From Phialocephala subalpina (taxonomy: Eukaryota > Ascomycota > Leotiomycetes > Helotiales > Mollisiaceae): 64,000 nucleotides of DNA. The stretch covers positions 2,702,007 through 2,766,006 of the forward strand of contig FJOG01000003.1 of NCBI GenBank assembly GCA_900073065.1, written 5' to 3'. Of this stretch, positions 22,600 through 32,700 are shown in pieces. A model generated the notes under the pieces. It was not told where the DNA came from and did not search any database. It saw only the letters and a list, made by a program, of their open reading frames with translations. Every line of letters starts with the position of its first letter. Position 1 is the stretch's first letter. The position numbers were made by a program, and so were the translations under genes.

Positions 22600-23340
22600 T
22601 GGTGATGCGTGTAGTTGATGCTTCTGGTAGGGAGGGAATAGAATCAGGATATTTCCGATGATTGTGTCGTTGAATTTCAAGATGCAAAAATGCTGTGACA
22701 TTGTCAGCCAGGAAGGACTTTGGGCGCAAGATTATGCTTAAATAGGAAATATTTGTGGGCAGAACTTGCCGGAAAACAGTAGAGGCTTAGAGATCGGAAG
22801 CAAATTAGGACATTGAACTCATTTGGTGTCATGCTCGCCCTGTGATATGGAAGTTCGATTCGGAACCAAGATACAGGTTCGTGGACATTCCTCACATTCC
22901 AGAAAGTACGAGTCATCCGAGATGAAGGAGACAGACAGAAGAATTCGGAATGGCTTTAGATAGCGAAAACATTGGGAGCATAACAGTCGAGAAAGCGCAA
23001 GTAGCCTCTTCATTCTTCTAACGGGTCCAAGCACATTTTAGTTCCACGCATCGAAACAACAGTTGAGTTGGAACTTACGTCGCGAGTCTGCGAGGAAATA
23101 CAATGAAACGACTAGGATGTCTGGAAAGGAATCCAATGAAGATTTCGAGTATCAGAGACCATGACAAACAGCATTGTGTAACGTGTGTTCCCAAAGTCCT
23201 CGCTCCACTAGAATATTCCAAACCATCTGTCGGCCTACCTCAATACGGTACCGCCACCATTGATCATCTTCCGAGCCGGCACCTAAAAATCTTTCAGTAT
23301 ATGGAGTCTTCTCGGCTCAAGCTCTTGATAGCTCGCTATC
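22600..23340. other. spacer between copies B and C
   Basis: About 740 bp without a defensible gene. On the minus strand near 22850-22960 a short frame reads LECEECPRTC, which faintly recalls the Cys motif of the array. It could be another, more decayed copy, but the match is too short to call. Confidence 0.3.
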
Positions 23341-23344
23341 ATGG

Positions 23345-23933
23345 CGTCGATTTTTTTTCACCATTGCTGCTGGGTCATACTTGGTATTTCTAGCTTCTTC
23401 TGCACTGCCCTCGAATTTCCACACCCACCCTTCGCTATACCAAGTTCGTGTTCCTTCTTCAACCCCTTGCTCATATCCTTCCAATCTCTTTTCTGTCTCT
23501 CAAGTTGTTCAAGTTCGTCATAAAATTGGGGCCCGAACAAGTCTTCCCACGGCTCTCCCAACACCCCTGTCACCTGCAATATCTAGAGATCCTCATCGAC
23601 TCGACGCATTTCTCGTTCCCATCACTCCTTAAGCTCTTCGAATGACTTACAGCCGCACCCTATAACGAGGCTATTCATGCTATTGATCGACCAGTCACCA
23701 AGGAACTCCTCAAGCTCTCTCTCAGCTAACTGGGAGTATGCATCTATGTCGTATCGTAGTTCCTCGAGCTTTCGGCCACAAGTCGGGCGGTCGTCAAAGT
23801 CTTTGCATTCTTTGCAACACTGAAAGGACTCTAATCGTTATTTTGCTTGCTGGAACTGAGTTAACCAAGCTAATGTCGCTTGGAACCGGTCGATAGGATG
23901 TCCTTGAAATGGTTTCGGGGTGAGTTTGGTCAT
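23345..23933 (-). pseudogene. Cys-rich tandem-family copy C, three stops and a frameshift
   Basis: From ATG at 23933 one frame carries the whole homology but is interrupted by TAA, TGA and TAG. The blocks in order are FQATLAWLTQ, SFQCCKECKDF, PTCGRKLEEL (the last Cys pair has lost one Cys), SFEELKE and KKEHELGIAKG. Directly after AKG one T appears to be missing: shifting the frame restores WVWKFEG as in the other copies. No intron set removes all the stops without also removing conserved blocks. This is the clearest pseudogene of the array. Confidence 0.75.
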
Positions 23934-24675
23934 ATTAGATGATGCTGCCGTTTGGATTCTGGTACTCCGTACGAAAGACGAATGCCTAGGGCTGAGCAAA
24001 ATGAAAATGGCTCGAAGTCCGGTGTATTCATGGAGATTTCAGGACTAAGAGCAGCTGCAGAGCATGATGGCAGAAAGGGTAAGTTCGAGAAATTAGACTG
24101 CAACAGTCAAGAATAAGGCAGCGGCAGCATTTGAAACAGGTCACCTTCAGACAAAAGCATTGATGCACCAAACATAGGCAGTCACACAATGAGACGAAAT
24201 ACGATGTCTAGTTCAGAAAAGGTGACAAGAATCAACTGGAGGAGAGGAGCGAGCAGTAGAAGCGAGCACTGTTGATCCAGATACTGAAGATGTATAGACA
24301 GATGAGTTGTAAGACTGAAATACAGGCGGGAAGCTGACACAACGATGAAGACCGAATTAAAGGCAAGACTCGTCAACTCGATTCTGCTTGAATCTACCTA
24401 GGTACGAGCAGAGCAAGGAAATTGGACGAAGTAGTTAGGTGACTAGGAGTCAGGAATTCAAAGCACAGGTAGCAGGTGAGGAAATCACCACTCGGCCGAG
24501 ATAGATACGGCAGATCGCAACAGATGCAGTACAAAGGGAAAATGTTTGAGGGCTCTCAGTGATTGCATTTGTAGAATTCAACTACCTCGAGGCAATTTAC
24601 GAAACCTCATTTAGCATCGCTCGATGACCTCAGCGCTATTCATGTGGCCGAAACTCCATAGGAAGATTTTCAATG
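23934..24675. other. spacer between copies C and D
   Basis: About 740 bp with no gene I can support. It is similar in length to the B-C spacer. I compared the spacers only by eye and saw no obvious long shared repeat. Confidence 0.3.
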
Positions 24676-25274
24676 TCATCGATGAGCTGCAACATACTTC
24701 GCATGCCATCCCTTGTCCTCCCATTTCTCGATCTTTTTATCAAGGCCGTATATCGCACGTCCGGCGTCTTCCGCGTCACCCTCGCCTTTCCATATCCAAC
24801 CTCTCGCGATTCCAAGCTCGTGCTTTCTCAAGTAGATAGCGCACTTCCGCTGCCACGCTCCTTTCATATATTCCATAGATAGTGTACTGATATTTCCCGT
24901 GTGGGAATAGGAATCCGCCATCTCTTTATCACTAGATTCCTCTTCCGTTTTCCACCAGTACTCGAGTTTCTCGAACGATTCGTAATAGGAATCGAGATCA
25001 CGATAGGAGATACACGTAACCTGTCCTACCCAAGAAGCCACCAGATCCTTTGAGCCTGCATTTCCACGTACCCTTCGACGTCGGCTTGGAGGCTCTCACG
25101 GTTCCATGAACAGGTACGACAGTCCTCCTCGGCGTTCTTACATGCTTCACAACGTTGAAAGGAGATGAATATTTGGTAGGTATGTTCGATTTTGTCGGCA
25201 GACCAGGCCATGATGCCTTGAAGTGTGCCAAATTGGGGCTGGTTTGCTGTCGTTCGTGGGGCGACTGCATCCAT
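24676..25274 (-). pseudogene. Cys-rich tandem-family copy D, one frameshift
   Basis: The first frame runs from ATG at 25274 through FGTLQGIMAWSADKI and SFQRCEACKNAEEDCRTC (C-x2-C-x6-C-x2-C) to WWLLG and a TAG. Homology continues in the next frame with SYYESFEKLEYWW, then RKHELGIARGWIWKGEG, ending at 24676. Between the Leu-Leu codons and the Phe of SFEK there are 56 bases here against 57 in copy C, so a single-base loss explains the break. If a sequencing error caused it, this copy would be intact at about 199 aa. Confidence 0.65.
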
Positions 25275-25952
25275 GTTGGATGGTAGTGCTGCTCGTCAAA
25301 AGTGGAAGATCCGTTGGATGGTCGTGATCGTGAGGTTGGATGATGCAGACGCCGTGATCTGTTGCTGTAAAGTGAGCCTTGTGGCGGACTATGATCAGCC
25401 TTTAGTATGATATTGGGTCTCTGTGCAGCACTTGCTGGAAAACACGAATCGTTTGGAGAATCTGCTGAAAAGGACGAGGGAGATGCTCCGCTACCTAGAT
25501 AGGTGAGGAAGACTCTGGGTTGGCCTTTCCAATCAGATCTCGACTCCCAGGACAAAAAGTCCACAAAGAGAGAGAAGAGGAATGAAAGCAGGCCGTGATT
25601 GTTCCTGCAGATCTAGGACTTCCTTCTGGAGACTTCCAGGCTCTGCGGACGGATGTGGCGAATCTTTGGTATTCCTCCAACCCAATAGTCGTCAATCGGT
25701 GGCGCCTCGACTCCGTATCACACATACCCAAACAGCACATATTCCAAGCATATAGACCATTGTGTGGACGAAAGCAAACTCCCTTGATTGTAATGTAGAA
25801 GCCTCAGGATCCATTGAGATTCATGCCTTCATGTCCCAAATGCCTTCGGATTTCCATGCAGATAGAGCCAAAGAGACGTATGCACGAATACAGAGCCCAT
25901 TCCCGCAACACCAATGTGCCTCCATCCCGTACACCAGAGGAAAGCGAGTCGT
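25275..25952. other. intergenic between the Cys-rich array and RPS24
   Basis: About 680 bp holding the upstream region of copy D and the 3' end of RPS24. Open frames are short or antisense and show nothing recognisable. Confidence 0.4.
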
Positions 25953-26539
25953 CTATTTCTCCTTCTTCTTGGCCGCACCCTTGACCTTCGCCGTACCACG
26001 CAGAGTCTTCTGTCTGTTCTTTCGTTGTTTGCCTGTATCCATCTGTCAGCATTCCATTCTCACCAGTATGACAGCTCAAATCCCAATCTCCCAGGTATAA
26101 CGTACGTTGTTGTCTGCTTGGCTTCTCGATCTTGTTGGCAAATCCAACGCGAACCAGTCTGTAGTGGGGCTCGAACTTCTTCAAGGCTTCTGGCGAATCG
26201 TAGACAAGGGCGAAACCGGTTGTCTTTCCACCACCATATTGAGTCTGGAGACCGAAAACGTTGACTTGGTCCTTGTTGGCCTTGTACATCTCGGCGAGCT
26301 TTGCTCGGAGCTCATCCTTGGAGATGTTGGCTCGATTTGGGTGGAGGATATCACTATCAAAACAACCGTATTAGAACCAATTTCCTAAATATGCCCTCGT
26401 ATCCTTCTTCCTGATGATCGCGAGATTCGATTGATCGAGATTGATGGGCAACTTACACGACCATTTGCTTCCGGCCGAGGAGGGGGTTGCGAATGAACTT
26501 GCGCGTGCGCAAGGTCACGGGTTGCTCACGGTCTGCCAT
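25953..26539 (-). CDS. RPS24: 40S ribosomal protein eS24
   Basis: Three exons, 26539-26457, 26353-26106 and 26032-25953, giving 136 aa. The start [15 protein letters not shown], the central [21 protein letters not shown] (17 residues of it diagnostic) and the basic tail [11 protein letters not shown]...KKKEK match eS24 throughout, at the usual length of about 135 aa. It is a component of the small ribosomal subunit, with an RNA-binding, Lys/Arg-rich C terminus. Reading into the second intron gives a false non-basic tail, and splicing restores the normal one. The gene is divergent from the EFM3-like gene, with about 300 bp between start codons. Confidence 0.97.
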
Positions 26540-26840
26540 GTTTGCGTATGGGAGACGATCAGTCCGTGAATCTGCCTGCGGTGTCGAGACAGATGTCGGT
26601 GATGTGTTGTCGTGGAGGTCGCTGTCGTTCGTGAAAGATTTCCTTCAAGGTGTGGAATTCGACGTTATCGAAAATGCGCTAATAAGCGAATCGCACGAAC
26701 TTTTTCTTGAAAGCGTAGCACGTGATGCCGCTGCCCTAAGTTGGTGCCTGAGGTTTTGGGACTCAATATTGTCATCCGTCATCCTCTTCTCTTTCTCCCC
26801 ATGAAAGAGGTCGTGATAATATCGATGGTTCAACGAAGAG
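26540..26840. promoter_or_regulatory. divergent promoter region between RPS24 and the EFM3-like gene
   Basis: A 301-bp interval that must serve a ribosomal protein gene on one side and a translation-factor methyltransferase candidate on the other. The pairing suggests a shared promoter for translation genes. I identified no specific factor sites; the call is positional. Confidence 0.45.
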
Positions 26841-27965
26841 ATGGAAGATTCGCTCTCACCAGCTGCGAAGCGCCAGCTTGATCGCTTCTGTCGACAATTC
26901 CTCCAGGCCCAGTTAGACCTCGACTACCCTTCTGCAGAAAACCTTCGACAAAACAACTTCCAGCAGGCCATCTACAACAATCTCTTCGCGGAAATTGCTG
27001 TCCAACATGCAACTCCAGCAAGGCATCAATTTCGAGTCCTAAAAGGGCTCATCCGTCGAATCGAAGCTTCGATCCAGGACTGGGACGAAGAGGTAGGCAT
27101 CTGCCGTCTAGTTACATGCTTCGAAACTCTACATAGTCATATGTAGTACAAGAGCTGCATTTATTGCTATCTGACGCTTCTCGTTCAGGCCATCTCTGAT
27201 GATCTTATGTCAAGTTTTTCAATTTTGTTTGCCTCAAACCTTCCTTCTGAAGCCGCTTCAGCTCAACAGAAAGCATATGTTACCTACTCAATTGCATCTC
27301 TCCCTCGTTCATCTGATTCTGTGCCTACTATCACTCTCCTCGAAGCGAGAAACCTCGTTGCTGCATCTGGAACAACTGGTCTGCGAACATGGGAAGCTGC
27401 TCTGCACCTTGGCAATTATCTCTCCAGCAATCCCAATCTCGTCGAAGGAAAGTCTGTACTTGAATTAGGAGCCGGCACAGGTTATGTCTCCGTCCTATGT
27501 GTGAAGTATCTTGGAGCGACCCACATTCTTGCAACTGATGGCTCTGACGATGTGGTTGCTGACCTCCCGACGAACTTCTATCTGAACGCTCTCCAGGATT
27601 CTTCCGTCATCGAAGCTAGGGAGTTGAAGTGGGGCCAAGTCCTGATGGGTGGTGAGCAGCCAGAATGGAATGGAGGCCGGAAAGTCGACCTTGTGCTGGG
27701 AGCCGATGTTACATACGATGCAAGGACGAACATAGCTCTAGTGGCTACCTTTGGAGATCTGTTCGAGATATTCCCGGACATCCAAATGATTATCGCGGCC
27801 ACAATCAGGAACGTGAAGACCTTCGAGGCATTTGTGACGATTTGCAGGACCAATAAATACAGAGTCGAGGAGATAGACTGGGAGATACCAAAACCAGAAC
27901 TCCAGGAAGGACCATTCTATTCGGATGCAGTCCCAATTCGGCTGTTACGGATCACAAAATCATAG
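26841..27965 (+). CDS. EFM3: protein-lysine N-methyltransferase, EFM3/FAM86 type
   Basis: Two exons, 26841-27092 and 27189-27965, giving 342 aa. The first exon is the helical N-terminal domain typical of FAM86-like enzymes. The second holds a class I (seven-beta-strand) methyltransferase fold: TGLRTWEAALHLGNYL, motif I VLELGAGTGYVS, an acidic post-I DGSDD, and the family motif VLGADVTYD. EFM3 and FAM86A methylate a lysine of translation elongation factor 2 in the cytosol using S-adenosylmethionine. Assignment to EFM3 rather than another METTL21-like member rests on the N-terminal extension and overall pattern, so the exact substrate is inferred. Confidence 0.82.
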
Positions 27966-28197
27966 GTACATTCAAGCAAATCAAGGAAGAATCCCGTCGT
28001 CATCATTTTGGAATATCTTTAAATTGATTTCGGAATAACACAAAAAGCCAGAATCTCCAGGAGTCCAGTCAACTATTACAAATGGTATCTAACGCGCCAA
28101 CTCCACCATCCAAGATCTAGCGATCTATTTCTCGTTTCTCATCTCATTCATCCCATCATCACACACCTTCTCACTCCTGCAGCTCCTTCATCTCCCC

Positions 28198-28819
28198 TCA
28201 CCTCAAAAATACATGAATCCCAACCAACGCTCCAAACACAACCATCACCGCCCTACCAATCCCCCCTCTAGCATCCAAGGGCCGCACAGCTGCCGCAATC
28301 TCATCTCCGCCAGGGAGAACTGGCTCATGTCTATTTCTCATCAGTATTTCGTCCTTTCCTCCTATTTCAGTCGTCCCCATTTCCAAAACACCCAAAACAA
28401 GAAATCAGGAAGAAGGAACAAACTCACACCCCACAATAAATAAACGTAGCATCAAAAGTATGACAACTCGTAAAAGTAGTCAAATGCCACTTCTCCTGTA
28501 ACTCAAACCCACCGTTACCAAGGACCGTTAAAATCTTCCCATCTCCATCGATGATTACTTCTGGAGCAGGCGTGACTGATGCTTTTGCGGCTGTTAAAAA
28601 TGCTTCTGCATCATTTCCTCCTGCTTTTGTCGGAGTTGTGACTGTGGAGAGTGAGAGAGAGGTGGAAATAGAGGAGGCTGGGAGGGTTGAAGTGGGGCTG
28701 GATAAGGTTGTCGACAAGCTTTGTGGAGGGGAGGCTGTTTGAGGCGAGTTGCTTGATGCGGATGAAAGTCCAAGGAAAATCGTGAAAATAATGGTGGAAT
28801 ATGGATGCCGGAGCTTCAT
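28198..28819 (-). CDS. small secreted or GPI-anchored Ser/Thr-rich protein, 174 aa
   Basis: Two exons, 28819-28428 and 28330-28198, joined through a 97-nt intron (GTGAGT donor, CTGATG branch site). I chose the start at MKLRHPYS because it opens a classic signal peptide (STIIFTIFLGLSSASS). An upstream in-frame ATG at 28912 is possible but would bury the signal. A Ser/Thr/Pro-rich stretch follows at residues about 25-80, then a short folded part with FTSCHTFDATFIYCGV (two Cys). The C terminus is hydrophobic (AVMVVFGALVGIHVF) after a small-residue region, as in GPI-anchored or tail-anchored wall proteins. I recognise no family. Confidence 0.65.
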
Positions 28820-29749
28820 CTTCTCCTCGTCGCTGGGAAAGAATGGAATAGAGATAAGAATGAGGAGGCTGGGGAGGGTTCCTTGGTTTTGGAAAGGCAA
28901 GGTCGGAGGCACCGTGATGACCGAAAATGGACTTGGAAGGCTGCAACTCAGCCTGCCTTGCCTTGATACTGGTTATCGGTGAATGCTTCTCGAAATCCCT
29001 CTAAACGAAAATGTAATGAAATAAATTTATTAAATGATTGAGAGGATCAAAAGTGGAAACCAAAATATCAGAAGTCTTCCAAAGCAAGGCAGCTCCCCAA
29101 GCCTTGAAGTCACCCCTCGAGCCTTCCTCAAGAACAAGGAACCTCGCCAAATCTCACCATGCATGCACGCACACACGCTAAACCTCTTGGTCTTTTCAAA
29201 GGCCATCGAGTACATACCTTGAATTCCCTGAAACAAATCCTTTGAAACACGAAAAAGAAGTTCGAGTGACTCGAGAACAATCTTTGTTCTTCGTTGTGGT
29301 GCATGTTCGCTTGGGAGCATCGTCAGCGAATGAGGTGTTCAGGGGGGCGAAACATGAAACGACTGACAAATGGAAGCAGCACGACTTTGAGCCTTGGATG
29401 GCCCCAAAAAAGGGAACGTTGAATTCCCAGGATGCTAGGGACATTCAAATTCATGGCAATGGAGGACTTGGCTCACAATCACAAGCAAGGGGGCGAAAGG
29501 GTTTGATCAGTAAGAGCCACTTAAAGTTCATTAAGAGCACCCATGCAACCATGCTATGTACGGTTCAGCAAGGCGTTCATGACAGCCTGCCAACGATCCA
29601 TCAAGGCTCTCCTCACATATTCATGCTCTGTGCCCAACGCAGACAAACTCAATAAGCCGTAACTCCAGCTGCAAACCCTAGGTATGGCATCGTAGTCGCG
29701 AAAGCAAAGAAACCGCCCATACACGCGTCGCTCAATATAACTACAAAAA
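28820..29749. other. intergenic, no gene seen
   Basis: About 930 bp between the small secreted protein and the 3' end of the 1899-aa gene. A 137-codon plus-strand frame at 29242-29655 shows no domain and no convincing context. I see no RNA gene or repeat. Confidence 0.35.
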
Positions 29750-32700
29750 TCATTTGCTACTGGTCTTCCTGCGATTCTTCGAATTCAAAGAAGTTTGAGA
29801 CGACGCCTTCAAACTAACACTTGTGTGCCTTCTAGTCGCAACTCCTCCCACCGTACTGCTCTTCTTTGGCACCCAGCCTGGCGAATCTTCTTGGTAGTCT
29901 TCATCGTCGTCCGAATCGAGGTTATATCTCCGGAATTTGGGAGGTGGGGCATCGGACGAGTCATCAGCGGCGGCTGCAGGCTGTGACTCTGGTTCGACGT
30001 CGCTGCTGGATTCTAGCGTCAAATCGAAGACCTGAGAACCTGGAGGGATGACGGACTTTTGCGATGCTGGTGGCTGGGATGCACGTGGTTGAGTTGCTGG
30101 CTTCTCTGAACCTCTGCTCTTGAAAGATTGATTATGCGAGGGTGCCCGCTGCTTCTGTGACGCTTTAGGCGTAGTCTGGTCCTCGTCTTGAGAGAGGTCT
30201 GCGGCTCGACGAGATGTTCCCGATGCTGTACGAGGCCTGCTGGCGTTCGGAGGTCTGGAAGGCTTCGTCGACTTCTCTCGAGACTTCTCACGCTTGATGG
30301 TTGCAGACTGCTGTGACAGCGCTTCCAATGAGGGAAAGAAGTCACTGTCAGAAGAGTGTTCTACGACAGGCGGAGCCATTGGCTTGATGTGTTTTTCGCT
30401 CGTAAACTTTCGGCGAGGAAAATCATCAGAAGAAGATTGACGCTCAAAGACTGCAGGTCGCGTTGTAGCTGTGCCTCTTTCCTTACTGACAGCCTTTCGA
30501 GCAGGAAGCTCATCCTCAGAGTCCGGGTCCGCCAATACTGTAGGGCTAGTTGGCTTGGCAGCTTTTGGGTTGTCGACCTTTGGAGCAGGAAGTACCGGCT
30601 CACTATCAGACATAGAATCGAACGGATCCTTCTCAATAACAAGAGGGCTGACGGCTTTAAAGTTACTAGGCTGACGCTCAGAAGCCGGTTCAGGAGAAGG
30701 CTCGGCATCGGCGATTCTGGACTGGCTTGGCTGGGGTGTTCGCTGAGGAGAGAGATCACGGGTGATATCGGCATCAAAATCGGCAGCCTTTGGCGTATCA
30801 CCACCGATAGCTACACTGTCATCAAAGTCGAAGTCTGGCTGACGGCCATGATCCTGGATCTGGCTCGTGAACGAAGACGTCCCAGAAAGCTTGGGATACT
30901 GCACAGTGGAGTCCCTTTCATCAACACCGTCAAGACCAAAGGCGCGATCCGGAGAAGTCCTCGTGCTCTCAGCCTCTGAGTCTGGGCTCTTGGTCCTATT
31001 CTTCGGCTTGAGTTGCTCCCACAAATCATGTGCTTTGCTGACAGGCCGTGGACGAGATAAGGACTTCCTCGCAGGCCTTGAGGCAACCGGGCTGGAGGAT
31101 TTGACGTGCGAATCTTCAGTCACCCAGCTTGAATCTGCTTGTTGAGCAGGCGCTAGGCTTGGCGGACTGGGGCTCTGGTACTCGAGGTCGACAGTCTCCC
31201 AGCTTGATTGTGGCTTATTAGGAGATTCGGAGGGTTGACGCTCATCGATAGGATCCCGAGAAGGTGCCTTGCGCTTGTGTGTTGGTGACGAGTCTAGGAC
31301 TTCGACTCGGCTTTCACTTAGGGAACGAGAAGACCCTCTTAGCTTTTTGACAGGCGACGATCCAAGTCCGTTGTACCTTGGGGAGTATGCCTTTTCATTC
31401 TGCTCAGTCATGTCCTTCAATAGTTGTTCAAGATCTGCAGCCTCACCAAGACTTTGCATGGAATCAGGCTGTGTATCTCTCAGGATAGGTGACGGAACAT
31501 CCGGTCGGAATTCAGCATCCTTCATCAGATGGGCTATCTGCTGTCTTGCATCCTCTGAGACGGGCTCTACCGAAACACCATTCCTAGATGGAAGTTCATC
31601 GGAATTTCCTCGTCTCGCGGCAGCAGTAGATGTTTCCTCGACGGTGAGAGTAGGTACAAAATCTTCAGCAGCTGGGTTTGCAGGATCAGTGGGGGAGGCT
31701 TCCTCGACAACGGAGGTTGGTGCAGCATACTCAACGGCTGGGTTCACAAGATCAGTGGTAGAGGCCATCTCGACTCCTGTCGGTAAAGCTTCCTCAACTG
31801 CTGGTCTTGCGAGATCAGCTGTAGAAAACTCATCGACATGTGTCGGCGACGCATCTTCAACTTGTTCCAATTCAGTAGGCATTGGCTTCTCCACAGAAGC
31901 GCTTTCAAAGACAGTGACTTCGGGAACAGCAACCTCAGGTGATGGATCCTCAGCGACTGAAACTTCGATAGAATCTTGGATGTGATACGACTCGGGAGCA
32001 TCAGAGTGAAGGGGAGTCTCCGTGACATGCGAGGGCTGTGACCCAGCAGCCTCTTCCTGTTGGCTCAAGGCGGTAGGCTGATCAAAGCTAGTTGCTTCTT
32101 TCCGCTGTGATGCATCATCCATAAGGTCGTCGTTTTCAAGATCTACTGGAGGCAGGCCCACGATCTTTGGTTCGATCAGATCCCCGAAAGGAAGATTGAG
32201 CATTCCGTCGTTGTCCTGTTCATCATCCTCACCGGCCATCTCGAACTTTTCGTAAACCCTCGCACCAGTTTCCTCGTCATATCGCTTATCATCCTGTTTT
32301 CGATCACGCATCGCAAGCGAAAGCTTGAGCATGCCATCTTCTTGAACTTCGATGACGATTGCCGTACGATAAGGTGAGACTAAAGGCTGCCAGTGTGTTG
32401 CTGCTGAGAGTTCTAGCATCTTGAACGCGATAGTCATTCCATCTTTGGCTTCTCCATCTTTCAAATCTGATAAAGTGGATGGATCGTCTGGAAGTGGTGT
32501 CAAATCGTCTGGCGCTTGACTGACAGCGGCCCCCGGACCTTCAATGTCATTCATCAATTGCATGCTAATCTCTTCCTCGACATTTTCGTCCTCTGGTCGC
32601 GTGAGTTGAGTGGAATCATCGTACTGGAGCTCAATATCGTCATCTTGGTAACTTAGCTCTTGATAGCTCGGCTCGTAAGAAGCATCAAGGTACTCTTGCT

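Noticed and set aside
22819..23034. Minus-strand frame with ECEECPRTC, a possible fifth member of the Cys-rich array
   Set aside because: Only about ten residues resemble the motif, the spacing is wrong, and the other conserved blocks are absent.
24999..25564. 188-codon minus-strand frame overlapping copy D
   Set aside because: It reads copy D in another frame; the Cys motif and block order belong to the frame starting at 25274.
29242..29655. 137-codon plus-strand open frame between two minus-strand genes
   Set aside because: No recognisable motif, no intron signals, composition like flanking non-coding DNA.
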